Assembly (NCBI GenBank): GCA_052161625.1
Contig: CP197412.1
Direction: 5' to 3' (one strand)
Origin: JBKCUI01 sp052161625
GTDB taxonomy: Bacteria > Planctomycetota > Planctomycetia > Pirellulales > Pirellulaceae
DNA: 64,000 bases
Shown here: piece by piece, positions 26,665-35,249 of the stretch
Layout of the letters: every line of letters begins with the position of its first letter
How positions within the stretch are numbered: position 1 is the stretch's first letter
Position numbers and translations under genes: made by a program
Notes under the pieces: model-generated
The model's database searches: none
The model's input: the letters and a program-made list of their open reading frames with translations, nothing else
What the model was told of the DNA's origin: nothing

Positions 26665-27021
26665 ATGGCTTTTCGAGCCGTTCATCGATACGCACGCATC
26701 AGTGCCAGAAAGGTCCGACCTCTGGCAAACTTGGTACGTGGCAAGTTTGCGGACGAAGCGCTGGAGCTCCTTCAGTTCCAACCCCATCGCGGTGCGAGGA
26801 TGTTGGAGAAGGTGATCAAGAGCGCCGTTGGGAATGCACAAGACACCGAGCAAAACGGCGGTCGATCGTTCTCCGCAGAAGAGTTGGTGGTGGTCGATGC
26901 CCGCATCGACGGCGGACCGATGTTCAAACGCTTTCAGCCTCGTTCGCGAGGACAAGCGTTCACGATCCTTAAGCGATCGGCTCATATTTCGGTAGAACTC
27001 AAACGACTTGAAGAGCTGTAG
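26665..27021 (+). CDS. rplV: 50S ribosomal protein L22
   Basis: A 118-residue L22. RYARISARKVRPLANLVRGK at the start and the C-terminal hook MFKRFQPRSRGQAFTILKR, which reaches the exit tunnel, identify it. rpsC follows after 10 bases. Confidence 0.97.
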   Translation: MAFRAVHRYARISARKVRPLANLVRGKFADEALELLQFQPHRGARMLEKVIKSAVGNAQDTEQNGGRSFSAEELVVVDARIDGGPMFKRFQPRSRGQAFTILKRSAHISVELKRLEEL

Positions 27022-27031
27022 GAAACGGAAC

Positions 27032-27745
27032 ATGGGACAAAAAGTAAATCCAATCGGCTTCCGTACCGGGATTGTGATGGGCTGGAAGAGCCGCTGGTAT
27101 GCAAGCAAGAAAGAGTTTGCGGAACTGTTGGTTGAAGACCAAAAGATTCGCAAGTTCATCAAGAATCATCCAACCAAACCTGCCTACCGAGAAGCGGGCA
27201 TCGATCGCATTGAGATCGAGCGAACTCGCGACGAAGTCCGGTTGATGGTCTTCGTAGCGAAGCCAGGGTTGATCATTGGTAAGAAGGGGACCGAGATCGA
27301 GATCCTCCAAGAGGAGCTTCAAAATCTGATTGGTCGCCGGGTCAATCTCAAGGTCGAAGAGGTTTACCGACCAGAGATTCAGGCACAGTTGATCTCGGAG
27401 GACATCGCCAAGCAGTTGATGAAGCGAGCGAGCTTCCGACGCACGATGAAGCGAGCGATTGAAACAGCGATGGATTCCGGCGCGCTCGGGATCAAGATTC
27501 AGATGTCGGGTCGTCTCGGTGGTGCGGAAATGGCCCGTTGCGAAAAAGGCAATGCCGGCGCTCTCCCATTGAGCACGATTCAAGCGAAGATTAGTTATGG
27601 GTTTGCTGAAGCCGCTACTCCGCAAGGAAATATCGGTATTCAGGTATGGGTAAATCAAGGTTCTTACGCGGGAGAAGCTAACGATGGCGCTGATGCCCAA
27701 ACGGGTCAAGCACCGAAAAAGCCAAAGAGGACGTATAAAAGGTAA
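27032..27745 (+). CDS. rpsC: 30S ribosomal protein S3
   Basis: A 237-residue S3 with MGQKVNPIGFRTG, the KH domain core (PGLIIGKKGTEIEILQEELQ) and RMKR-like FRRTMKRAIETAM, ending in the conserved GNIGIQVWVNQGSYAG. A ~20-residue basic tail (ANDGADAQTGQAPKKPKR and beyond) is added after the conserved end. That tail is encoded by the same 62 bases as the start of rplP, in another frame. The ATG is 27032; the ORF extension at 27008 lies inside rplV. Confidence 0.96.
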   Translation: MGQKVNPIGFRTGIVMGWKSRWYASKKEFAELLVEDQKIRKFIKNHPTKPAYREAGIDRIEIERTRDEVRLMVFVAKPGLIIGKKGTEIEILQEELQNLIGRRVNLKVEEVYRPEIQAQLISEDIAKQLMKRASFRRTMKRAIETAMDSGALGIKIQMSGRLGGAEMARCEKGNAGALPLSTIQAKISYGFAEAATPQGNIGIQVWVNQGSYAGEANDGADAQTGQAPKKPKRTYKR

Positions 27746-28100
27746 CGCGACCCGCGGTAACAAGGTTGTCTTCGGTGACTTCGGACTCCAGTGCCTTCAA
27801 GGCGGTTGGATTCGAGCCCAGACAATCGAAGCGGGCCGTATCGCCGGTAATCAATACGTTCGTGGCGAAGGTCGACTCTACATTCGAGTATTTCCAGATA
27901 AGCCAGTTTCCTCGAAGCCCTTGGAGACCCGGATGGGTAAGGGTAAAGGGGAGCCGGAGTACTGGGTGGCTGTAGTCAAGCCTGGGACGATCCTTTATGA
28001 GCTGAGCGGTGTTTCCGAGCAGCAGGCAAAGGTTTGTTTCGCGCGGTTGGCGGCCAAGATGCCTGTACCTGTCAGGCTGGTTCGACGCCGCCCTGCTTAG
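27684..28100 (+). CDS. rplP: 50S ribosomal protein L16
   Basis: A 138-residue L16, part of the A-site tRNA binding region. MALMPKRVKHRKSQRGRIKG is the standard N-terminus, so the start at 27684 is firm. GGAGAAG lies six bases upstream. The start sits 62 bases inside rpsC, in a different frame. It also shows RVFPDKPVSSKPLETRMGKG and WVAVVKPGTILYEL. A 132-base spacer follows before rpmC. Confidence 0.97.
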   Translation: MALMPKRVKHRKSQRGRIKGNATRGNKVVFGDFGLQCLQGGWIRAQTIEAGRIAGNQYVRGEGRLYIRVFPDKPVSSKPLETRMGKGKGEPEYWVAVVKPGTILYELSGVSEQQAKVCFARLAAKMPVPVRLVRRRPA

Positions 28101-28232
28101 GGTGGTGGAAGGTCGTTGGGTTCGTCCTGGCGACAGTCCGTCGGGAGTCCAGTCCATCCGGATTCCAGTCGGGCCGGAGAGAAGTCGGCGGGGACTTGGT
28201 TCCACATAAGATTTGCTAAGAAGATTGAGATC

Positions 28233-28430
28233 ATGAAAGCGTCAGAACTACGAGAAATGAGCGACGAACAGTTGGACCTGACAGCAGTCGATGCTGCGGA
28301 GACCATGTTCAAGCTCCGTTTGCAATCGCAGACGGAACGAGTCGATGTCCCGGCCCAGATGCGACACAACCGACGGTTGATCGCTCGGGTCCGAACGATT
28401 CAAACCGAGCGGGCAAACAAAAAGGCTTAG
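28233..28430 (+). CDS. rpmC: 50S ribosomal protein L29
   Basis: A 65-residue L29. MKASELREMSDEQLDLTAVD, then FKLRLQSQTERVD and NRRLIARVRTIQTER match the family's two-helix hairpin beside the exit tunnel. ATG 28233 is chosen because the upstream ORF extension from 28116 has no homology. Confidence 0.94.
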   Translation: MKASELREMSDEQLDLTAVDAAETMFKLRLQSQTERVDVPAQMRHNRRLIARVRTIQTERANKKA

Positions 28431-28490
28431 TGAACACGAGCCTTGACCATAGTCCCTTCCGAAACAGTTATTAACAAACGTTAACAGATT

Positions 28491-28763
28491 ATGCCACGTC
28501 GAATTTTGGTCGGTGTAGTAACCAGCGATAAGACAGCGAAGACCCGTCGGGTTGAGATCGAGCGATTGGTGCGACACCCACGCTATTCGAAGATCATCCG
28601 CAAGAAGACTGTTTGTCACACACACGACGAGAACAACGAGTCGCGAGTCGGTGACAAAGTCGAGATCGAAGAATCGCGTCCTTTGTCGAAGCTCAAGCGA
28701 TGGAATTTGATTCGCGTCGTCGAGAAGAGCAAATCGGTCGAGAGCGTTTCGTCCGACGCGTAG
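28491..28763 (+). CDS. rpsQ: 30S ribosomal protein S17
   Basis: A 90-residue OB-fold S17. RRILVGVVTSDKTAKTRRVE, then HPRYSKIIRKKTVCHTHDE and VGDKVEIEESRPLSKLKRW are diagnostic. rplN follows after 67 bases. Confidence 0.96.
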   Translation: MPRRILVGVVTSDKTAKTRRVEIERLVRHPRYSKIIRKKTVCHTHDENNESRVGDKVEIEESRPLSKLKRWNLIRVVEKSKSVESVSSDA

Positions 28764-28830
28764 GGCGACGTGGGTTCGGGGCCAAGCATTCATTAGAAAT
28801 CAAACGGACAGAAGTTCGGGATAGTCGAAA

Positions 28831-29199
28831 ATGATTCAACAAGAAACACGATTGGTGGTTGCTGACAACACCGGTGCACGCGAGGTGATGTGCATCAAAG
28901 TGTTGGGCGGTACCCGTCGCCGCTACGCGAGCTTGGGCGATGTCATCATCTGCTCGGTGAAGAGCGTTATTCCCGGCAGCGAGATCAAAAAGAAGGCTGT
29001 GGTGCGGGGCGTGATTGTGCGAGTTTCGCAACCATCGCGTCGAGCCGACGGCAGTTACGTTCGATTCGACACCAACGCGGTCGTGTTGGTGGACAAGGAC
29101 AACAACCCGCGCGGCACGCGAATCTTCGGTGCAGTGGCACGGGAGTTGCGCGAGAAGAGTTTTACAAAGATTGTTTCGTTGGCGAGCGAGGTAGTTTAA
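28831..29199 (+). CDS. rplN: 50S ribosomal protein L14
   Basis: A 122-residue L14 of normal length. MIQQETRLVVADNTGAREVM, then KKKAVVRGVIVR and NPRGTRIFGAVARELREKSF identify it. Its stop codon (29197-29199) is immediately followed by the rplX start, so the two are translationally coupled. Confidence 0.97.
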   Translation: MIQQETRLVVADNTGAREVMCIKVLGGTRRRYASLGDVIICSVKSVIPGSEIKKKAVVRGVIVRVSQPSRRADGSYVRFDTNAVVLVDKDNNPRGTRIFGAVARELREKSFTKIVSLASEVV

Positions 29200-29550
29200 A
29201 TGTTGATCAAGGTAAACGACATCGTCGTCATGCTGTCCGGTAGTGACAGAGGCCAAAAAGGTCGCGTCATCAAGGTCGACCGAACGGAGAAGAAGGTCGT
29301 CGTCGAGAATCTGAACAAGATTTTCAAGCACGTGAAGCGATCGCAACGGAATCCGCAAGGGGGACGTTTGTCCAAAGAAGCTCCTGTCGACGTGTCGAAG
29401 GTCGCTTTGGTGTGTCCGCAGACCGGCAAGCCAACGCGGATTGGGGTTCGGTTCCTTCCAGACGGCTCCAAAGAACGATACAGCAAGAAGAGTGGGGCGA
29501 CGATTAGTGTTATCGCTCCGGCGCGTGCTTCGCACGCTCAAAAGTCTTAA
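29200..29550 (+). CDS. rplX: 50S ribosomal protein L24
   Basis: A 116-residue L24, an assembly initiator of the 50S subunit. The KOW motif VMLSGSDRGQKGRVIKVDR is at the N-terminus, followed by HVKRSQRNPQGGRLSKEAPV and the KPTRIGVRFLPDGSK segment. The ATG abuts the rplN stop codon with no gap. Confidence 0.96.
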   Translation: MLIKVNDIVVMLSGSDRGQKGRVIKVDRTEKKVVVENLNKIFKHVKRSQRNPQGGRLSKEAPVDVSKVALVCPQTGKPTRIGVRFLPDGSKERYSKKSGATISVIAPARASHAQKS

Positions 29551-29600
29551 TTCATTCGGTAGGTCCTTAGAAGATAAGAGCCCTTTGGCTCGTTAGAAAC

Positions 29601-30164
29601 ATGGCACCGCGACTTCAAGAACTGTACTTCCAAACGATTCAGTCCGAGCTCGGCAAGGAGTTGGGCATCAAAAACATTTTGTCGATCCCTCGCGTCGAGA
29701 AGATCTCCATCAACATGGGGGTTGGAGAGGCGATGCAAGACAAGAAGTTTTTGGAACTGGCTGCCGACGCGATGACTGAAATCGCGGGTCAAAAGCCGGT
29801 CCTCACGCTGGCCCGTCAGTCTATCGCTGGTTTTCGATTGCGAGAGGGCGTTGCGATCGGTTGCAAGGTTACTTTGCGACGGGATCGAATGTACGAATTC
29901 TTGGATCGACTGATCAGCATTGTGTTGCCTCGGGTTCGTGACTTCCGAGGAGTGAGCCGTACCGCTTTCGACGGGAATGGCAATTACTCCATGGGACTTT
30001 CCGAGTGGTTGGTGTTTCCTGAGTTGACCGGGGACAAGTTCGCCAAGGCGCAGGGCTTGAACATCGCCATCGTGACCTCCGCCGACACCGACGACCAAGC
30101 GCGTCGATTGTTGGAGATGTTCGGAATGCCTTTCCGGGCTCCCAAGGTCAAAAAGACAGCCTAG
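29601..30164 (+). CDS. rplE: 50S ribosomal protein L5
   Basis: A 187-residue L5, which binds 5S rRNA. NILSIPRVEKISINMGVGEA, then LTLARQSIAGFRLREGVAIG and RTAFDGNGNYSMGLSEWLVF are typical, and the end shows TSADTDDQARRLLEMFGMPF. A 96-base spacer precedes rpsN. Confidence 0.97.
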   Translation: MAPRLQELYFQTIQSELGKELGIKNILSIPRVEKISINMGVGEAMQDKKFLELAADAMTEIAGQKPVLTLARQSIAGFRLREGVAIGCKVTLRRDRMYEFLDRLISIVLPRVRDFRGVSRTAFDGNGNYSMGLSEWLVFPELTGDKFAKAQGLNIAIVTSADTDDQARRLLEMFGMPFRAPKVKKTA

Positions 30165-30260
30165 TTAACAGTCGAAAGTATGCGTCGATTTGGGTAGTCT
30201 CGACTCGAACGCAGTAACCCTAACCACCCGTTTTCCTAGTACTAACCGGATAAACTACCC

Positions 30261-30446
30261 GTGGCAAGCAAAAGCAAGATTGCAAAAGCCAGTCGAGAGC
30301 CAAAATTCTCCACCCGTCGCGAGAACCGTTGCAAGTTGTGCGGTCGGCCTCGCGCTGTGTATCGCAAGTTTGGCATTTGCCGAATTTGTTTCCGTCAGCT
30401 TGCTGACAAAGGTTTGATCCCAGGTGTACGCAAGTCGAGTTGGTAA
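30261..30446 (+). CDS. rpsN: 30S ribosomal protein S14, zinc-binding type
   Basis: A 61-residue S14 of the short C+ class. Two C-x2-C pairs (CKLCGR and CRICF) form the zinc ribbon, ending FRQLADKGLIPGVRKSSW. It starts with GTG 30261. rpsH follows after 20 bases. Confidence 0.96.
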   Translation: MASKSKIAKASREPKFSTRRENRCKLCGRPRAVYRKFGICRICFRQLADKGLIPGVRKSSW

Positions 30447-30466
30447 GAAGCGGGGAGCTATAGAAT

Positions 30467-30862
30467 ATGATCAATGACCCAATCTCGGATATGTTGACCC
30501 GAATTCGAAATGCCGTTCGTATCGAGCGACGTTTCGTCGATATGCCTCTCTCTCAGCTTCGCAAGGGAATTGCGGACGTGTTGAAGCGAGAAGGTTACAT
30601 TTGGGATTACACCGAAGTAGAAGGAGAGCCTGCAAAGGTTCTCCGCATCGAACTCAAGTATGGACCGAATGGCGAAAAGATCATTCAAACCGTCCGACGA
30701 GTTAGCAAGCCTGGGCGTCGCGTTTATGCCAAGTGTGGTGAGCTCAAGCCGGTTTTGAACGGCATGGGTATCTCCATCGTGAGTACCTCGCGCGGTGTCA
30801 TCAGCGATCGCGAAGCACGGCAACAGAAACTGGGCGGCGAAGTCCTGGCCGAAGTTTGCTAG
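30467..30862 (+). CDS. rpsH: 30S ribosomal protein S8
   Basis: A 131-residue S8. DPISDMLTRIRNAVRIERRF at the N-terminus and the C-terminal VSTSRGVISDREARQQKLGG are diagnostic. S8 binds the central domain of 16S rRNA and, in enteric bacteria, represses the spc operon. A 109-base spacer precedes rplF. Confidence 0.97.
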   Translation: MINDPISDMLTRIRNAVRIERRFVDMPLSQLRKGIADVLKREGYIWDYTEVEGEPAKVLRIELKYGPNGEKIIQTVRRVSKPGRRVYAKCGELKPVLNGMGISIVSTSRGVISDREARQQKLGGEVLAEVC

Positions 30863-30971
30863 TCGATGGAAATACAGAAGTTGGCGATCGAGGTGATCGC
30901 CGATGGATTCTCTAACGCAACAGGAAGACTGGTGAGCGACAGCCTCACCATACATTCCGAAGGTAATTCAA

Positions 30972-31514
30972 ATGTCGAGAATTGGAAAGTCGCCCATCAC
31001 GGTATTGGATGGCGTCAAGGTATCGATCGATGGACAAACGGTGAGCGTGGAAGGGCCGAAGGGCAAGCTTTCGTTCACTCACCAAGAGAACGTTTCGGTA
31101 TCGATTTCGGACGATGGCAAGACGGTCACCGTCAACCGTGCAAACGATAATCGCGATTCGCGAGCGTTTCACGGGCTGACCCGCGCCTTGATCAACAACA
31201 TGGTCGTTGGTGTGAAGAACGGCTATGAAAAGAAGCTCGAGATCATCGGGGTCGGTTACCTCGCAGCGATCAAGGGAAAGGTGTTGCAGCTTCGAGTTGG
31301 TTTCGCCAATGAGTTGCAAGTTCCAATTCCTGAGCATCTGGAAGTCACCTGTCCTGACCAAACGCACGTCACGGTCAAGGGCTGTGACAAGCAGGCGGTC
31401 GGTCAGTTCGCAGCCTACGTTCGAGCCCTTCGCAAACCTGAGCCTTACAAGGGCAAAGGGGTTCGCTATGTTGGCGAGCAAGTCAAGATTAAGCCTGGTA
31501 AGAGTGCGACCTAG
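30972..31514 (+). CDS. rplF: 50S ribosomal protein L6
   Basis: A 180-residue L6. MSRIGKSPITVLDGVKVSID, then HGLTRALINNMVVGV and the C-terminal RKPEPYKGKGVRYVGEQVKI identify it. A 167-base spacer with no recognisable gene separates it from rplR, the longest gap inside the operon. Confidence 0.97.
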   Translation: MSRIGKSPITVLDGVKVSIDGQTVSVEGPKGKLSFTHQENVSVSISDDGKTVTVNRANDNRDSRAFHGLTRALINNMVVGVKNGYEKKLEIIGVGYLAAIKGKVLQLRVGFANELQVPIPEHLEVTCPDQTHVTVKGCDKQAVGQFAAYVRALRKPEPYKGKGVRYVGEQVKIKPGKSAT

Positions 31515-31681
31515 TCGTACACTTAGCGGATGGCTGGGTGCCGGAGTTGTCCGGTTCTCGGTGGTGCGGCTCGGGGCCGCTTGCTTGGATTGCGTGTTAT
31601 TCCCTATGGGGAGCGCCATCTGATAGCAAGCGGGAAGTCGCGGTGGTGGTTAGAAAACAACTGGTGGATTCGAGGTAAGTC

Positions 31682-32050
31682 GTGGATATTCGAAAAGTAG
31701 TGGATGGTCAGCGTCAGCGGCGGGCCTATCGTGTTCGCAAGAAGGTTCGTGGTAGTGCGGAGCGTCCACGTTTGTGCATCAACCGATCCTTGACGAATTT
31801 CGGATGCCAAGTGATCGACGACGCAAGTGGGTTGACGATTGTCGCCGCGACGACGCGAGACAAGGATCTACGAGGGTCGATCGGCTACGGCGGAAATTGT
31901 GAAGCAGCAAAGAAGCTTGGAAAGATCGTCGCAGAGCGAGCGATTGCCAAGGGGATCAAGACGGTTTGTTTGGACCGCGGATCTTGTAAGTATCACGGTC
32001 GCGTGGCGGCATTCGCCGATGCGGCTCGCGAAGCAGGTTTGGAATTCTAG
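31682..32050 (+). CDS. rplR: 50S ribosomal protein L18
   Basis: A 122-residue L18, which binds 5S rRNA with L5. RKKVRGSAERPRLCINRSLT and then FDRG-like CLDRGSCKYHGRVAAFADA with the ending REAGLEF are typical. It starts with GTG 31682. rpsE follows closely. Confidence 0.96.
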   Translation: MDIRKVVDGQRQRRAYRVRKKVRGSAERPRLCINRSLTNFGCQVIDDASGLTIVAATTRDKDLRGSIGYGGNCEAAKKLGKIVAERAIAKGIKTVCLDRGSCKYHGRVAAFADAAREAGLEF

Positions 32051-32068
32051 TTCGGAGTGATCGATAGA

Positions 32069-32566
32069 GTGGCTAACAATACTGCAGAGAATAGTCAAGG
32101 CGATCAGCTCATCGATCGCGTGTTGAAGATCAAGCGATGCGCTGCCGTGGTAAAGGGTGGTCGTCGCTTCAGCTTCGCAGCTTTGGTTGTCGTGGGGGAC
32201 GGGAAAGGTCGCGTCGGCTACGGATACGGCAAGGCCAATGAAGTTCCACCGAGCGTTTCCAAGGCTCAGAAGGCGGCCAACCGAGCGATGATCAACGTCC
32301 CGGTTCAGAACGGGACCATTCCACACGCAGTGTCGGGCCGCTTCGGCGCCGCTCACGTTTTGTTGATGCCAGCCAGCCCCGGTACAGGTATCATTGCAGG
32401 GCAAGCAGTTCGTGCTGTTTGCGAAGCTGTCGGAATTCAGGACATCCTGACGAAGAGTTTCCGGTCCAACAATCCAACGGTGTTGATCAAGGCGACATTT
32501 GACGCTTTGTCCCAACTCCGAACCAAAGAAGATATCGAACGACTCCGAGGGGTCAAACTGTCATGA
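32069..32566 (+). CDS. rpsE: 30S ribosomal protein S5
   Basis: A 165-residue S5. VLKIKRCAAVVKGGRRFSFA, then GDGKGRVGYGYGKANEVP and LLMPASPGTGIIAGQAVRAV are family signatures. GTG 32069 has CGGAG 11 bases upstream; GTG 32057 is the alternative and would add four residues. Its TGA overlaps the rplO ATG (32563), so rpmD (L30), which normally lies between rpsE and rplO, is absent. Confidence 0.95.
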   Translation: MANNTAENSQGDQLIDRVLKIKRCAAVVKGGRRFSFAALVVVGDGKGRVGYGYGKANEVPPSVSKAQKAANRAMINVPVQNGTIPHAVSGRFGAAHVLLMPASPGTGIIAGQAVRAVCEAVGIQDILTKSFRSNNPTVLIKATFDALSQLRTKEDIERLRGVKLS

Positions 32567-33054
32567 ATTTAGAAGACATCAACAACGGCATCGTCAAAAA
32601 CCGTCCTCGCAAGCGTATTGGGCGTGGGGTTGGTAGCAAGACGGGTAAAACAGCTGGTCGTGGACACAACGGCCATAAGTCCCGAAGCGGATACTCGCGG
32701 CACCCCATTTTCAATGGTGGTGATTTGCCGATGGTTCGCCGTATCCCTAAGCGAGGTTTCCACAACCGCTGGGCCGCTACGGTCTTTGGTGTGAACTTGA
32801 GCGCAATCGATGCGTTGTTCGCTGCGGGAGAAGAAGTGAATCCAACCACGCTTCGCGAGAAGGGTTTGGTCAAGGTTCGCTGCGACGAGATCAAGATTCT
32901 CGGCGATGGTGAGCTGACCAAGGCGCTGAAGTTCGTCGTGACACGTGCAAGTGAAACGGCGAAGGAAAAGATCGCAAAGGCTGGCGGCTCGATCGAGATT
33001 ATCGCTGCGAAGCGAACCCCTGAAGAGCGCGTTGCGGCTCTCAAGGCGGAGTAG
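32563..33054 (+). CDS. rplO: 50S ribosomal protein L15
   Basis: A 163-residue L15. RKRIGRGVGSKTGKTAGRGH, then GHKSRSGYSRHPIFNGGDLP and RIPKRGFHNRW are diagnostic. It begins four bases before the end of rpsE (ATGA overlap). A hairpin terminator follows 43 bases after its stop. Confidence 0.96.
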   Translation: MNLEDINNGIVKNRPRKRIGRGVGSKTGKTAGRGHNGHKSRSGYSRHPIFNGGDLPMVRRIPKRGFHNRWAATVFGVNLSAIDALFAAGEEVNPTTLREKGLVKVRCDEIKILGDGELTKALKFVVTRASETAKEKIAKAGGSIEIIAAKRTPEERVAALKAE

Positions 33055-33097
33055 TCCGGCGAGGTCCTGTTGACTTCGAAGGAAATCGAACTCAAAG

Positions 33098-33124
33098 CAC
33101 CACGCATTCCGCGTGGTGTTTTCG
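33098..33124 (+). terminator. Rho-independent terminator between rplO and secY
   Basis: CACCACGC-ATTCC-GCGTGGTG is a perfect 8-bp stem, followed by TTTTCGTTT. It lies between rplO and secY, where transcription usually runs straight on, so it may end or attenuate the S10-spc transcript. Confidence 0.8.
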
Positions 33125-33218
33125 TTTAAGGAAGGTTGAATTCGGCTAGTCACGATCTCAATCTTTCGAAACAATACAGCCTCTACGTTGCGAACGTCAC
33201 CTGTTCAGGATCAAGCCT

Positions 33219-34583
33219 ATGTTGGAAAAACTTCGGGTTGTTTTTTCGATTCCCGAGCTTCGTCAGAAGATATTGCTGACCCTCGCTTTGTTGGCAATCT
33301 ACCGAATCGGATACCATATCCGTCTTCCTGTCTTGCAGGAGTCCAGTATCGCAATGGGTGGTCAGGTGCAGAGTTTCCTCGACAAGGTCGCGGTTTTTTC
33401 TGCTACCGACTTGAGAACCTTGACCATCTTCGGTTTGGGGATCGCGCCTTACATTTCGGCTTCGATCATTTTCCAATTGCTTGGAACGGTTTGGGGGCCC
33501 ATTGAGCAACTGCGGAAAGAGGGGCCTGCCGGTCGAAAGAAGATCAACGAATACACTCGTTACTTGACCGTGTTCATCTGTGTGATCCAGAGTTGGGTTT
33601 ATCTCCGATACATGATCATTGGTCAGTCGGCTGGTTCGATTTCCGAGTTCTTTTATGCAGCGGGATCGAATGAGCTTTCGTTTGGTTGGCAGATCACTTC
33701 GGTAGCCATCATGACAGCGGGATCCTTGTTCTTGATGTGGCTCGGCGAGCAGATCGATGAATATGGGATCGGGAACGGCGTGTCGTTGTTGATCATGGCG
33801 GGGATTTTGGCTCAGATGCCCAAGGCTCTTTGGGACTTGAGGCAAAATATGTCGAGTTCGCTGAGCGGCGGTAGCGGTAGCAATATCGGACCGGACGTTT
33901 TGTTGGTCCTGGCATTCCTGTTTGTCGCAGTCGTGTTCGCGGTAGTGTTTATCACGATGGCGCAGCGGCGCATTCAGATGCAGAGTGCGAAGCACGTTCG
34001 CGGACGACGGGTGATGGGGGGATCGAAACAGTTCTTGCCCTTGAAGATCAACCAGTCGGGTGTGATGCCCATCATTTTCGCAGGGAGTCTTTTGATGATC
34101 CCAGCTTTGGTGTTCGGAATGTTGGCGAGCGCGAGTGCATCGTGGTGGCCCGCGTTGACCTCGGTCTTCAATGCTTTGTCCGCGATGTTGAACTCCGGGT
34201 CGTCGTTCGCATACAACGTCCTCTATGTGGCTTTGATCTTCTTCTTCTGCTTCTTCTGGACATCGATTATGTTCAATCCCAAGGAGATGTCGCAGAATTT
34301 GCAAGACTCGGGCGCGTTTATTCCAGGTTATCGACCAGGTAAACGGACCGCGGATTACCTTGAGAAAGTGATGGTTCGGATCACCTATGTCGGGGCAGCT
34401 TTCTTGGCCGTGGTGGCGATCGTTCCCACCATTATCACTTCTCAGTTCGGTGTCTCCTTTAGCGTAGCCTCCTTTTATGGTGGGACGGGTTTGCTAATTG
34501 CGGTGAGTGTGGCTTTTGATTTGATTCAGAAGATCGATAGCCATTTGCTCATGCGAAACTACAAGGGATTATTGGAAGAGTAG
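33219..34583 (+). CDS. secY: Preprotein translocase subunit SecY
   Basis: A 454-residue polytopic membrane protein with about ten helices. It shows LTLALLAIYRIGYHIRLPVL at the start, then GLGIAPYISASIIFQLLG (the plug-region helix) and the QIDEYGIGNGVSLLIMAGIL motif. The cytosolic loop PLKINQSGVMPIIFAGSLL and MFNPKEMSQNLQDSGAFIPG complete the signature. It forms the Sec channel with SecE and SecG, encoded elsewhere. The start is ATG 33219. It follows a terminator by 95 bases, so it probably has its own promoter. Confidence 0.97.
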   Translation: MLEKLRVVFSIPELRQKILLTLALLAIYRIGYHIRLPVLQESSIAMGGQVQSFLDKVAVFSATDLRTLTIFGLGIAPYISASIIFQLLGTVWGPIEQLRKEGPAGRKKINEYTRYLTVFICVIQSWVYLRYMIIGQSAGSISEFFYAAGSNELSFGWQITSVAIMTAGSLFLMWLGEQIDEYGIGNGVSLLIMAGILAQMPKALWDLRQNMSSSLSGGSGSNIGPDVLLVLAFLFVAVVFAVVFITMAQRRIQMQSAKHVRGRRVMGGSKQFLPLKINQSGVMPIIFAGSLLMIPALVFGMLASASASWWPALTSVFNALSAMLNSGSSFAYNVLYVALIFFFCFFWTSIMFNPKEMSQNLQDSGAFIPGYRPGKRTADYLEKVMVRITYVGAAFLAVVAIVPTIITSQFGVSFSVASFYGGTGLLIAVSVAFDLIQKIDSHLLMRNYKGLLEE

Positions 34584-34636
34584 CCCCTGGATCTTGATTC
34601 CTACCACCAGGACAGCCAGCTAGAAAGGGCCGCTCC

Positions 34637-35206
34637 GTGCGATTGGTTTTTATCGGCCCTCCCGGCGCAGGGAAGGGCACGCAATGCAAGCGGTTGGTCG
34701 AACTGCTGAACATTCCACACCTATCGACCGGCGAAATGTTGCGAGCTGTCAAAAAACAGGAGACGGCCCTCTCTCGTTGGGTCGCTTCCTACATCGATGC
34801 AGGACGTTTGGCTCCCGATCACGTCGTGATGCGGATTGTTGCGCAGAAGCTCCAAAGTGAGGAGTGTGCTAACGGTGCGTTATTCGATGGCTTCCCTCGT
34901 ACTCTCATCCAGGCTCAGTTGCTGGATGACTATCTAGCAGACCAAGGCCTCAAGCTGGATATGGCTTTGGAGTTGAAGGTGGAGGAGGAGGAGTTGATTC
35001 AGCGATTGCTGAAGCGAGCGCAGATCGATGGTAGGGTTGACGATAACTATGACACGATCCGTGAGAGGTTGCACGTGTTCCATACGCAAACCGCTCCCCT
35101 CACCGAGTACTATGCCAAGCAGGGGAAGCTCGAAGTGGTAGACGGGATGCAATCAGCGGATCAAGTGTTTGAGGATATCAAGGCCTGCGTGGAGCGACAT
35201 CGCTAA
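34637..35206 (+). CDS. adk: Adenylate kinase (short form)
   Basis: A 189-residue kinase that interconverts AMP + ATP and 2 ADP. The P-loop is GPPGAGKGTQC; PHLSTGEMLRA and the LFDGFPRTLIQAQLL segment are AMP-site motifs. The LID is short (RAQIDGRVDDNYDTIRERL), with no zinc cysteines. It starts with GTG 34637, 53 bases after secY, the usual secY-adk order. The genes that normally follow (map, infA, rpmJ and on) are not here. Confidence 0.95.
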   Translation: MRLVFIGPPGAGKGTQCKRLVELLNIPHLSTGEMLRAVKKQETALSRWVASYIDAGRLAPDHVVMRIVAQKLQSEECANGALFDGFPRTLIQAQLLDDYLADQGLKLDMALELKVEEEELIQRLLKRAQIDGRVDDNYDTIRERLHVFHTQTAPLTEYYAKQGKLEVVDGMQSADQVFEDIKACVERHR

Positions 35207-35249
35207 CGCCACCGTTTTATAGAATCGTTTATTGAAAGATCGAACTCGA

